Source: an uncultured Actinomycetes bacterium (GTDB lineage: Bacteria > Actinomycetota > Actinomycetes > Nanopelagicales > Nanopelagicaceae). Taken from it: a DNA stretch of 6,506 bases. Of the stretch, positions 1 through 6,380 are shown piece after piece; positions within the stretch are counted from its first letter, which is position 1; each line of letters starts with the position of its first letter. The notes below the pieces were generated by a model. The model did not search any database. It saw only the letters and a program-made list of their open reading frames with translations, and had not been told where the DNA came from. The DNA lies in contig CAITKS010000222.1 of the NCBI GenBank assembly GCA_903893085.1, positions 1-6,506 on the forward strand, read 5' to 3'. The translations under genes and the position numbers were made by a program.

Positions 1-136
1 AGCAGCTAAGAAGGCAGCTCCAAAGCGTCGCAAGAAGGCAGCAGCTAAGAAGGCAGCTCCAAAGCGTCGCAAGAAGGCAGCAGCTGCAACAGCTGCTCCA
101 AAGAAGCGCCGTCGCAAGAAGGCAGCAGCTAAGTAA
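1..136 (+). CDS. Histone-like (HU- or H1-type) nucleoid protein, basic C-terminal tail only (5' partial)
   Basis: Only the last 44 codons are present, read in the frame starting at base 2 and ending in TAA at 134-136. The peptide contains 22 Lys/Arg, 18 Ala, 3 Pro and 1 Thr, with no acidic or hydrophobic-core residues. It consists of two copies of AAKKAAPKRRKKA followed by a diverged third block with a KKRRRKK core. Such tails occur at the C-terminus of actinobacterial HU proteins (HupB/HupS type) and of bacterial histone H1-like proteins, where they bind and compact DNA non-specifically. The folded domain that would distinguish these lies outside the window, so I do not assign a symbol. A strong terminator follows 10 nt after the stop. 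The reading as a DNA-binding tail is confident; the exact family is not. Confidence 0.85.
   Translation, partial: AAKKAAPKRRKKAAAKKAAPKRRKKAAAATAAPKKRRRKKAAAK
2..79 (+). repeat. Perfect 39-nt tandem repeat (two copies) coding for the basic tail unit
   Basis: Bases 2-40 and 41-79 are identical over all 39 positions, each coding for AAKKAAPKRRKKA. A third, diverged relative (about 80-133) keeps the AAP-basic-cluster-AAA pattern. Identity at silent positions as well as in protein suggests a recent in-frame duplication or slippage, or ongoing homogenisation. The array may start further upstream, because the window edge cuts it. Confidence 0.9.
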
Positions 137-146
137 TTCATTACTT

Positions 147-185
147 AATAAAAAACCCGCCACTTTATGTGGCGGGTTTTTTATT
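147..185. terminator. Bidirectional intrinsic terminator between convergent genes
   Basis: Bases 147-163 pair perfectly with 169-185 around the 5-nt loop TTTAT. The core is CCCGCCAC/GTGGCGGG, flanked by A6 on the left and T6 on the right, so a U-tract follows the GC-rich stem on either strand. It lies 10 nt after the nucleoid-protein stop (+) and 15 nt after the MarR-regulator stop (-), and can end both transcripts. Confidence 0.95.
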
Positions 186-200
186 GCTTAAATTTTCTAT

Positions 201-692
201 CTACTTATTTTGATCATCCGTTAAATCTTTTCGCAGCGATTCGGTAACTCTTTCAAATATTTCGGCCAGTGCAACTTGATCGCCTTTCGAAAGATGATCA
301 ACAAATCGCGAGCGCACACTTTCTACGTGATCCGGCGCCGCAGCCACAATTGCTTTCCAGCCCTTGGGCGTCATCACTGCAAAGGAGCCTCGCTTATCGA
401 TTGGGCAGGCCTCGCGCTTTACCCAACCCGCCTTCTCCATAACCTTCATGCGATGAGAAAGCCGTGATCTAGAAAGCATTGCCACATCGGCAAGTTCGGA
501 CATCCGCATCCGGCGATCTGGGGCATCACTTAACTGCGCCAAAATTTCATAATCGGCCATTGAAAGTTCGTGGTGGGCCAGATCTAAATCGAGGGCTTCT
601 AATAAACGCCTGCTAGCCACGATATATCGGCGCCAAGCCTTCATTTCGGCTGGGTTGAGCCAGCGAGGTGAGGTAGCGTTTTGCCGTGCCAT
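201..692 (-). CDS. MarR-family winged-helix transcriptional regulator
   Basis: This 163-residue protein has the usual MarR length. A helical dimerisation N-terminus (about 14-40) leads into a winged helix-turn-helix (about 43-112): LSMADYEILAQLSDAP, then MRMSELADVAMLSRSRLSHR covering the recognition helix (about 74-87), then the wing with CPIDKRGSFAVMTPKG and a C-terminal helical pair. The CPxDxRG wing with Cys96 resembles many actinobacterial MarR proteins. I chose the ATG at 690-692. The longer frame would start with a TTG at 732-734 inside the operator palindrome, whereas a TATGAT hexamer ends exactly 6 nt before the chosen ATG, fitting a leaderless mRNA. The gene is divergent from the M13 peptidase, with a palindrome in the gap, which suggests autoregulation and probable control of the peptidase. 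The ligand is unknown; MarR proteins commonly respond to phenolics, oxidants or metabolites. Confidence 0.92.
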   Translation of the reverse strand: MARQNATSPRWLNPAEMKAWRRYIVASRRLLEALDLDLAHHELSMADYEILAQLSDAPDRRMRMSELADVAMLSRSRLSHRMKVMEKAGWVKREACPIDKRGSFAVMTPKGWKAIVAAAPDHVESVRSRFVDHLSKGDQVALAEIFERVTESLRKDLTDDQNK

Positions 693-698
693 TGGGCA

Positions 699-727
699 AT
701 CATACGTTAATAAACGGTGAAGTTGAA
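699..727 (-). promoter_or_regulatory. Leaderless promoter of the MarR-family gene
   Basis: On the minus strand, TATGAT (699-704) differs from the TATAAT consensus at one position. Six bases (693-698) separate it from the ATG at 692, so transcription would start at the A of the start codon. Seventeen bases upstream lies a weak -35, TTCAAC (722-727), embedded in the palindromic operator. No Shine-Dalgarno sequence precedes this ATG, which agrees with leaderless translation. Confidence 0.7.
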
Positions 728-736
728 TTTTCAACT
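721..736. promoter_or_regulatory. Probable MarR operator palindrome in the divergent intergenic region
   Basis: AGTTGAA-TT-TTCAACT is a perfect 7-bp inverted repeat with a 2-bp centre, 16 bp in all. Its size and its TTGAA/TTCAA half-sites match the known style of MarR-family dimer sites. It covers about -29 to -44 relative to the predicted leaderless start of the regulator, overlapping the -35, and ends 23 bp before the M13 peptidase ATG. Binding would be expected to repress the regulator's own gene and could also affect the peptidase gene. The assignment rests on symmetry and location. Confidence 0.75.
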
Positions 737-759
737 ACTTTTAGAAGGCAAAGGAACGC

Positions 760-2721
760 ATGAGCTCTGCAGTAAATCCACTCGTTAGCGGAATTGATCC
801 ATCGCATATCGATAATTCATTTCGCCCCCAAGATGATCTCTATCGATACTTCAATGGCACTTGGCTAAAAAACCACGAGATCCCCCAGGATCGATCATCT
901 GATGGAATTACTTATCAACTTTATATAGAGGCCGAAGCCCAGGTCCGCGAAATTATCGAGACCGCCAAAGGCGAAGGCGATGCCCAAAAGATCCGCGATT
1001 TATATGACTGCTTCCTTGATACCGCCGCAATCGAAAAATCTGGAATCACTCCCCTGCTAGATGACTTGGCCGCAATTGATGCGATCCAAAATCGTGATCA
1101 ATTTATAAAGACAATGGCCGATCTGGAAATGCGTGGACTCGGCGGAGTTTTTGGTCTTGGAATTTACGGCGATGCCATGAACTCTGAAATGAATATCGTT
1201 TACTTAGGACAAGGTGGTCTCTCACTTCCTGATGAGGCTTACTATCGCGAAGAACAATATGAAGAAATTCGCAAAGCATTTAAAGTCCATGTTGCAAAAA
1301 TGTTTGCACTAGCCGGAATCGAAAATGGGCCGGCCATGGCCGAGCAGATCTACCAACTAGAAGCATCGATTGCTGCCCATCACTTTGACCAAGTCAAAGA
1401 TCGCGATGTGGAACTGACCTACAACAAGATGACCTTTAACGAACTTGGAGCCCTTGCCCCGAACTTTGATTGGGCGACCTGGCTTCAATACAGCCAGATC
1501 CCAAAATCAGCCTTTGACGAATTAGTAGTTCAGCAGCCACCATTTTTCGCCGGGCTTTCTGCGCTGCTAGAAAACTTCGATCCGGCCCCTTGGAAAGCCT
1601 GGATGAAATGGCAGTTGATTTCAGGGGCTGCTGCTTATCTCACTGATGACTTCGTAAATCAGAACTTTGATTTCTATGCCAAAACACTTTCGGGCACCCC
1701 CGAAATCCGCGTCCGTTGGAAGCGCGCTATTTCATTTGTTGAAGGCGCATTGGGTGAAGCAATCGGCCAGATTTATGTGCAGCGCCATTTCCCAGAAGCT
1801 GCCAAAGTAGCGATGCTCGAACTCGTTGATAATTTAATTGAGGCATATCGCATCAGCATTAATGAGCTTTCCTGGATGAGCCCTGAAACCAAGACCAAAG
1901 CACTTGAAAAGTTGGGCAAGTTCACCCCCAAGATTGGCTATCCCGATAAATGGCGTGACTATTCGGCGCTAACAATTACCCGCGATGGCCTCTTTGAAAA
2001 CATCGGTCGCATTACCAAGTTTGCCCGCGACATCGAATTGGCAAAGATCGGCAAACCCGTCGATAAGACCGAATGGTTGATGACCCCGCAGACAGTTAAT
2101 GCTTATTACCATCCGATTCAAAATGAGATCGTCTTCCCTGCCGCAATTTTGCAGCCACCCTTCTTTGATCTAAGCGCTGATATTGCAGCCAACTACGGAG
2201 GTATCGGTGCAGTAATCGGCCACGAAATTGGCCATGGTTTTGATGATCAGGGTTCTAAGTTCGACGGTGATGGCAACATGATCGATTGGTGGACCGAAAG
2301 TGATCGCACTGAATTTGAAAAGCGCGCTAACGCACTTATTAAACAATTTGATGCCCTTTACCCTGAGGAAACCCCTGATATCCATGTAAATGGGGCCCTT
2401 ACAGTCGGTGAGAACATCGGAGACCTTGGTGGGCTAGCAATTGGATTTAAGGCCTATAAATTGGCTCTAAAGGGCGCCGAGGCCCCTGTAATCGATGGTT
2501 TAACCGGTGAACAACGTTTCTTCTTATCTTGGGCGCAAGCATGGCGCGGCAAGGTGCGTGCCGAAGAGCTTCGTCGTCGCATCGCAACTGATCCGCATTC
2601 ACCATATGAATTCCGTTGCAACGCAATCGTTAGAAACATCAGCGATTTCTATGAAGCCTTTGAATTATCTGAGGGTGACAACTTGTGGTTAGCCGAAAGC
2701 GAACGAGTAGAGATCTGGTAG
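760..2721 (+). CDS. pepO: M13-family (neprilysin/PepO-like) zinc metallopeptidase
   Basis: The 653-residue protein has full length for bacterial M13 peptidases, which cleave small peptides as gluzincins. The N-terminal M13 domain (about 20-400) starts with a typical DDLYRYFNGTWL segment, and the catalytic domain follows from about 445. Visible active-site elements are the substrate-binding NAYY (447-450), the zinc site HEIGH (H488, E489, H492), ENIGD with third zinc ligand E551 and D555, and the H613/R619 pair in HSPYEFR. The spacings N447-H488 (41), H488-E551 (63) and H613-R619 (6) equal those of neprilysin. The C-terminus ends ERVEIW, lacking the cysteine of the mammalian CxxW end. There is no signal peptide or membrane anchor, so it is probably cytoplasmic. 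AAGGA (751-755) lies 4 nt before the ATG, so unlike its neighbours it has a leadered start. It is divergent from the MarR regulator and a likely target of it. The family is certain; the symbol follows the bacterial PepO convention. Confidence 0.96.
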   Translation: MSSAVNPLVSGIDPSHIDNSFRPQDDLYRYFNGTWLKNHEIPQDRSSDGITYQLYIEAEAQVREIIETAKGEGDAQKIRDLYDCFLDTAAIEKSGITPLLDDLAAIDAIQNRDQFIKTMADLEMRGLGGVFGLGIYGDAMNSEMNIVYLGQGGLSLPDEAYYREEQYEEIRKAFKVHVAKMFALAGIENGPAMAEQIYQLEASIAAHHFDQVKDRDVELTYNKMTFNELGALAPNFDWATWLQYSQIPKSAFDELVVQQPPFFAGLSALLENFDPAPWKAWMKWQLISGAAAYLTDDFVNQNFDFYAKTLSGTPEIRVRWKRAISFVEGALGEAIGQIYVQRHFPEAAKVAMLELVDNLIEAYRISINELSWMSPETKTKALEKLGKFTPKIGYPDKWRDYSALTITRDGLFENIGRITKFARDIELAKIGKPVDKTEWLMTPQTVNAYYHPIQNEIVFPAAILQPPFFDLSADIAANYGGIGAVIGHEIGHGFDDQGSKFDGDGNMIDWWTESDRTEFEKRANALIKQFDALYPEETPDIHVNGALTVGENIGDLGGLAIGFKAYKLALKGAEAPVIDGLTGEQRFFLSWAQAWRGKVRAEELRRRIATDPHSPYEFRCNAIVRNISDFYEAFELSEGDNLWLAESERVEIW

Positions 2722-2724
2722 CGG

Positions 2725-2730
2725 TAGAAT
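2725..2730 (+). promoter_or_regulatory. -10 hexamer of a leaderless promoter for the lipoprotein gene
   Basis: TAGAAT sits wholly inside the 16-nt gap between the peptidase stop (TAG 2719-2721) and the lipoprotein ATG at 2738. Seven bases separate it from the ATG, so transcription would start at or one base before the A. No Shine-Dalgarno sequence is visible in the gap. No clear -35 is seen around 2702-2707, so promoter strength is uncertain. The gene may also be reached by read-through from the peptidase. Confidence 0.55.
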
Positions 2731-2737
2731 TTCGCCT

Positions 2738-3268
2738 ATGAATCAGAAGCGCTTCCCACGGTTAATCGTCCTTGGTCTCATTGCAACTATCGCACTTAGT
2801 GGTTGTGGCAAAAGCGACACCGGGCTAAACACGACACCGGGCGATGGCTCCGAATTCGTTGAAAATGTTGCCCCAACTGTGGCAACTCGTTTTGGTGCTC
2901 CTCTAGATCTTGGCGCTGATGTAACAATCACCTTCCAAGAGAACGCCAAATTTACTCCTGGTGCCTACGCTTCGAATTATCAAAAAGGTATGGCTGCAAA
3001 TAAGTTTGATATCACTGTTGAGAACAAAGGCAGCGGACCGCTTGATCTTGCCAACATGGTGATTGCAATGACATCAGGAATCGATACCTGTGTAGACATT
3101 CTTGATGGAGATAACAACATCAACGGTGCACCAACTGAACCGCTAGCCGCTGGCGCTTCTGCAACATTTACTTACGGAGTCGGTTGCATTGCGAAAGCTG
3201 GCGCACCTTTAGACCTTACAGTTTCACTTAATGACGCTGTAGTTGCCGTTGCAGGAACGCTTAAGTAA
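2738..3268 (+). CDS. Small secreted lipoprotein with a predicted beta-sandwich (DUF4352-like) domain
   Basis: The 176-residue protein starts with a classic lipoprotein signal: Lys/Arg n-region, hydrophobic core (about 9-20) and lipobox LSGC with Cys23 as the predicted lipidation site. A Ser/Thr/Gly/Asp-rich linker (about 24-45) follows, then a domain (about 50-176) of alternating beta-type segments. These include a VTITFQENAKFTPG stretch, a FDITVENKGSGPLDL segment and a closing ATFTYGVGC strand. That pattern of conserved ENKGS-type turns is typical of Ig-like/telokin-like DUF4352 domains in Gram-positive lipoproteins. Cys118 and Cys150 could form a disulfide outside the membrane. It should be anchored to the outer face of the cytoplasmic membrane. 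No enzymatic motif is seen and its function is unknown. It ends one base from the stop of the convergent ATPase gene. Confidence 0.88.
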   Translation: MNQKRFPRLIVLGLIATIALSGCGKSDTGLNTTPGDGSEFVENVAPTVATRFGAPLDLGADVTITFQENAKFTPGAYASNYQKGMAANKFDITVENKGSGPLDLANMVIAMTSGIDTCVDILDGDNNINGAPTEPLAAGASATFTYGVGCIAKAGAPLDLTVSLNDAVVAVAGTLK

Positions 3269-3269
3269 T

Positions 3270-4250
3270 TTACGCTTCCGGAAAGTGACAGGCGACAGTC
3301 TGTAGCGGTGTTACCTGAATAGTTTCAGGAACTGTAGTACGACAAATATCTTGCGCCTTCCAGCATCGAGTATTAAAGACACAACCACTTGGTGGATTCA
3401 CCGGACTTGGCAGATCGCCTTGCAAAATAATGCGTTCGCGACTGCGGCCAATCTTGGGATCAGCCACCGGCACTGCTGATAAAAGCGCCTTTGTATAAGG
3501 ATGGCGTGGGTTGGCGAAGAGTTCTCGAGTCGGAGCCATCTCCATGACCTTGCCCAGATACATCACCACAACGCGATCAGAGATGTGTTGAACGATCGAT
3601 AAATCGTGGGCAACGAAAAGGTAAGAAAGTCCAAACTCTTTCTGCAGATCATCAAGCAAGTTAACAACCTGGGCCTGAATTGAAACATCTAGCGCTGAAA
3701 CTGGCTCGTCAGCAACAATTAACTTTGGCTTAAGGGCAAGGGAGCGCGCGATACCGATACGTTGGCGTTGCCCACCAGAGAATTCATGAGGAAAGCGGTT
3801 GATGTGTTCGGGGTTAAGTCCAACCAAGGTAAGTAACTCACGAACTGCATGTTCGACGCCACCTTCGGGTTCAATTTCATGAATCGTGAAAGAAGAAGAA
3901 ATGATAGTTCCCACGGTATGGCGCGGGTTTAGCGATGAAAATGGATCTTGAAAGATCATCTGCATCTTTGAACGAATCGGCTTCATCTCTTGGCGCTTTA
4001 GATTTGTTATATCTTGCCCATCAAAGACAATCTGGCCCGAAGTTGGCTCATATAGTTTCATAACGGTACGACCGACGGTGGTCTTACCGCAGCCGGATTC
4101 ACCAACAAGGCCGACTGTTTCACCACGTGCAACAGTAAGGTTCACGCCATCAACTGCACGAACTTCACCCTTTGCCCGGCTAAAGATTCCACCAGCTTTT
4201 GCTGGAAAGAACTTAGTTAGGTTATTTAACTCAAGAATATTTTCAGTCAC
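3270..4250 (-). CDS. Oligopeptide/dipeptide ABC transporter ATPase, DppF/OppF type
   Basis: This 326-residue protein is a complete ABC ATPase that powers peptide-type import on the cytoplasmic side. Visible motifs are Walker A GESGCGKT (50-57), the Q-loop Q101 in [11 protein letters not shown], the signature FSGGQRQR (157-164), Walker B LIVADEP with catalytic E182 (177-183), the D-loop SALD (185-188) and the H-loop H215. The C-terminal oligopeptide-transporter extension (about 235-326) contains [12 protein letters not shown] and four cysteines (C290, C296, C303, C321), the pattern linked to a [4Fe-4S] site in related peptide importers. It starts with GTG at 4248-4250, three nt after the stop of the upstream ATPase, with AAGG about 8 nt before it. 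It is the last gene of the operon and should pair with the upstream ATPase as a heterodimer. The substrate cannot be read from this subunit. Confidence 0.95.
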   Translation of the reverse strand: MTENILELNNLTKFFPAKAGGIFSRAKGEVRAVDGVNLTVARGETVGLVGESGCGKTTVGRTVMKLYEPTSGQIVFDGQDITNLKRQEMKPIRSKMQMIFQDPFSSLNPRHTVGTIISSSFTIHEIEPEGGVEHAVRELLTLVGLNPEHINRFPHEFSGGQRQRIGIARSLALKPKLIVADEPVSALDVSIQAQVVNLLDDLQKEFGLSYLFVAHDLSIVQHISDRVVVMYLGKVMEMAPTRELFANPRHPYTKALLSAVPVADPKIGRSRERIILQGDLPSPVNPPSGCVFNTRCWKAQDICRTTVPETIQVTPLQTVACHFPEA

Positions 4251-4253
4251 GGC

Positions 4254-5276
4254 CTATGCCTTATCTTTCACGAGATTATTTAGATCTGCTATTTCAAGAT
4301 GACAGCGAGAGAGATGCCCAGAGCCTTTATCACTTAGTGCAGGAACTGATGAAGTGCAGGCACCGGATGAAACCTTTGATGAATACTCACAGCGCGGCTG
4401 GAAAGCACAACCAGCTGGCAAACTAATCAGAGATGGAGGCTGGCCAGGAATCGCGCGCAAGCGGTGTGATTCGCCAGCAGTAATACGAGGTACAGAATTA
4501 AGAAGTCCCAATGTGTAAGGATGTTCTGGACGATAGAAAATGTCATCAACGGTGCCATCCTCGACAATACGTCCGCCATACATAACGCAGATACGGTCAG
4601 CAACTTCTGCAACCACCCCAAGATCGTGGGTAATCAAAATGATTGCCATGTTAAATTCTTTCTGAAGATCTTTCAGAAGCTGCAGGATCTGCGATTGAAC
4701 AGTTACATCAAGGGCTGTAGTTGGTTCATCGGCAATCAAGAGCGACGGAGTGTTAACCAGAGCCATTGCAATCATTGCCCGTTGGCGCATACCGCCTGAA
4801 AATTGATGTGGGTAATCATGGACGCGCGATGATGCATCAGGAATCCCAACGAGTTCGAGCATCTCGGTTGCCTTCTTGATTCCATCTTTCTTTGAACCCT
4901 TGTTATATAAGTGCCATGCCTCGGCAATTTGATCACCGATTGTAAAAAACGGGTGTAGCGCCGACATTGGATCTTGGAAGATCATCGACATTGATTTGCC
5001 ACGAAGGCGGCGCACTGTGTCGGCAGATGCTGAGATTACATCGACCGGACCATCGGCAAGATTTAGTACAGCACTTCCTGTGATCTTGGTTCGAGTCGGA
5101 TTATGTAGACCCATCACAGCTAAATTTGAAACAGATTTTCCAGAACCTGATTCACCAACGATTGCCAGTGTTTCGCCAAGTCCAACTGAATAGGAAACTT
5201 CGTTAGATGCGCGAACTTCCCCATCCTCGGTTGGGAATGAGACATTGAGGTTAGTTACTTCTAGAAATTTACTCAT
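4254..5276 (-). CDS. Oligopeptide/dipeptide ABC transporter ATPase, DppD/OppD type
   Basis: This 340-residue ABC ATPase is the probable heterodimer partner of the next gene. It carries Walker A GESGSGKS (41-48), Q101 in [12 protein letters not shown], the signature FSGGMRQR (159-166), Walker B LLIADEP with catalytic E184 (179-185), the D-loop TALD (187-190) and the H-loop H217. The DppD/OppD C-terminal extension includes [12 protein letters not shown] (252-263), GQPPSL and four cysteines (C290, C296, C307, C325) in the arrangement linked to an Fe-S cluster in peptide importers. Its ATG overlaps the permease TGA by 4 nt (ATGA, 5273-5276), indicating translational coupling, and only a weak Shine-Dalgarno is seen. 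All nucleotide-binding motifs appear intact. Confidence 0.95.
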   Translation of the reverse strand: MSKFLEVTNLNVSFPTEDGEVRASNEVSYSVGLGETLAIVGESGSGKSVSNLAVMGLHNPTRTKITGSAVLNLADGPVDVISASADTVRRLRGKSMSMIFQDPMSALHPFFTIGDQIAEAWHLYNKGSKKDGIKKATEMLELVGIPDASSRVHDYPHQFSGGMRQRAMIAMALVNTPSLLIADEPTTALDVTVQSQILQLLKDLQKEFNMAIILITHDLGVVAEVADRICVMYGGRIVEDGTVDDIFYRPEHPYTLGLLNSVPRITAGESHRLRAIPGQPPSLISLPAGCAFQPRCEYSSKVSSGACTSSVPALSDKGSGHLSRCHLEIADLNNLVKDKA

Positions 5277-6274
5277 GATGTCCGGACTCTTGGATCGATA
5301 AATGCGTATGCAATATCTACGATTAGGTTCATAATCAATACGAAGGCCGATGCAATCAGAGTTGTTGCCACGATGATTGGTAAATCATAAGTTTGCGTAA
5401 CAGCCTTGATGCTCAGCCTTCCAAGTCCATTTAGGCCGAAGATTCCTTCGGTAATAATCGCACCGCCAAGCAATCCTGCGAAATCAAGACCTGCAATTGT
5501 GACAATCGGAGCAAGTGCGGCACGCAAGGTGTGTTTGCGCAAGATTACTTTTTCGCTCAAGCCCTTTGCTCGCGCAGTACGAATAAAATCTTCACTTGAA
5601 GTTTCGATGACATTAGATCGTGTGAATCGCGTATAAGTCGCAGCATAGGCAAGCGCCAGCGTTGCACACGGAAAGAAAAACGTCTGAAGCCAGCCCAGTG
5701 GTTCGGTAAATGGGCTATGCCAATTACCAAGTTCCAGTGGATTAACCAAATTAAATTGAAGGACAATAAAGAGAACAACTAAAATTCCGGTAATAAATGT
5801 AGGAAGTGAAGTTCCTACTAATACGAAGACAGAGGCTGCGCGATCGGCAAACTTTCCCTTTTTCCGTGCTGAGAGCACACCCAAGGAAATTCCGACCGAT
5901 AACCAGAGAACAAATGCGCCCAAGGCCAGGCTTAGGGTGAAAGGAAAAGCTTCGGCAACGATAGTTGTTACGCACTCGTGACGTGAGAAAGAGTATCCAA
6001 GAGCGGGCGCCGCGCAGGTAATTGCAATTCCCTCTTCGCCAAATGTTCGCCCCGCAAATAGTCCAACGATAAATCGCCACCACTGCTCGAGGACTGAAAC
6101 ATCAAGTCCGAGTCTGTGACGGTTGGCTTCAACCAGAGAAGGCGTGCATTGCTTTGAGCAGACCAAACGAGCTGGGTCAACCGGAATTAAATCGAAGATG
6201 AAGAAAATAGTGAGGCTAACAATTGCCAGCAAAATGATTGTGTACATAAGTCGTCTTGCTACAAATGTGAGCAT
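5273..6274 (-). CDS. Oligopeptide/dipeptide ABC transporter permease, DppB/OppB type
   Basis: This 333-residue inner-membrane protein has six probable membrane segments, near residues 9-30, 108-135, 148-173, 196-215, 257-275 and 300-325. The large external loop between the first two is characteristic of the DppB/OppB class. The EAA coupling loop that contacts the ATPases is visible at about 234-256 (ARAKGLSEKVILRKH followed by TLRAALAP). A GLGRLSIKAV segment and a C-terminal DPRVR also fit the family. The first external loop holds four cysteines (C39, C43, C87, C101), including CSKQC, a layout seen in actinobacterial relatives. The ATG at 6272-6274 follows a purine-rich GGGAGAAGGAAG ribosome-binding region (6275-6286). 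Unlike standard operons, the next gene is an ATPase and not the second permease (DppC/OppC). Confidence 0.95.
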   Translation of the reverse strand: MLTFVARRLMYTIILLAIVSLTIFFIFDLIPVDPARLVCSKQCTPSLVEANRHRLGLDVSVLEQWWRFIVGLFAGRTFGEEGIAITCAAPALGYSFSRHECVTTIVAEAFPFTLSLALGAFVLWLSVGISLGVLSARKKGKFADRAASVFVLVGTSLPTFITGILVVLFIVLQFNLVNPLELGNWHSPFTEPLGWLQTFFFPCATLALAYAATYTRFTRSNVIETSSEDFIRTARAKGLSEKVILRKHTLRAALAPIVTIAGLDFAGLLGGAIITEGIFGLNGLGRLSIKAVTQTYDLPIIVATTLIASAFVLIMNLIVDIAYAFIDPRVRTS

Positions 6275-6329
6275 CTTCCTTCTCCCTTCAATCTGTTACT
6301 ACTTAATTTTCAAAGCACTTGCTTGCATT

Positions 6330-6363
6330 GCCAAGGTGTGCAGGTTTCCCTGCACACCTTGGC
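6330..6363 (-). promoter_or_regulatory. Intercistronic stem-loop with GAAA tetraloop between binding-protein and permease genes
   Basis: Bases 6331-6344 pair perfectly with 6349-6362, and G6330-C6363 adds a fifteenth pair. On the transcribed minus strand the loop is GAAA closed by a G-C pair, a stable GNRA tetraloop. No U-tract follows the stem, so it is not a standard intrinsic terminator. In binding-protein operons such hairpins typically protect the upstream mRNA from 3' exonucleases, or reduce read-through, so that the binding protein outnumbers the permease. That role here is inferred from position and structure. The rest of the 106-nt gap (6275-6380) holds only the permease ribosome-binding site. 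Confidence 0.8.
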
Positions 6364-6380
6364 TCTTGCAACTTAACTGG

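Noticed and set aside
1..133. Possible CRISPR-like or non-coding tandem array at the left edge
   Set aside because: The units are directly adjacent without spacers, keep one open frame through to a TAA followed by a terminator, and code for a typical basic nucleoid-protein tail.
276..467. Plus-strand open frame opposite the MarR-family gene
   Set aside because: It lies fully antisense to a well-supported gene and has no recognisable domain or ribosome-binding site.
693..734. Longer MarR-family start (TTG at 732-734, 14 extra residues)
   Set aside because: It would start inside the operator palindrome and upstream of the well-placed -10 at 699-704, and the extra residues do not resemble a MarR N-terminus.
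736..741. TACTTT as a leaderless-type -10 for the M13 peptidase gene
   Set aside because: It would give a short leader with a real Shine-Dalgarno sequence, but it is a weak hexamer with no -35 at the right spacing, so the peptidase promoter is left unassigned.
3276..3283. Palindrome TTCCGGAA near the convergent stop codons as an operator or terminator
   Set aside because: It is only 8 bp, lies within the last codons of the ATPase gene, and has no U-tract.
5751..6180. Additional minus-strand open frames inside the permease gene
   Set aside because: They are out-of-frame shadows of a clear DppB/OppB permease, with no family signature of their own.
6330..6363. Hairpin as an intrinsic terminator of the binding-protein gene
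   Set aside because: No U-tract follows the stem on the transcribed strand, and the downstream permease needs read-through, so I class it as a regulatory or stabilising hairpin. Partial termination remains possible.
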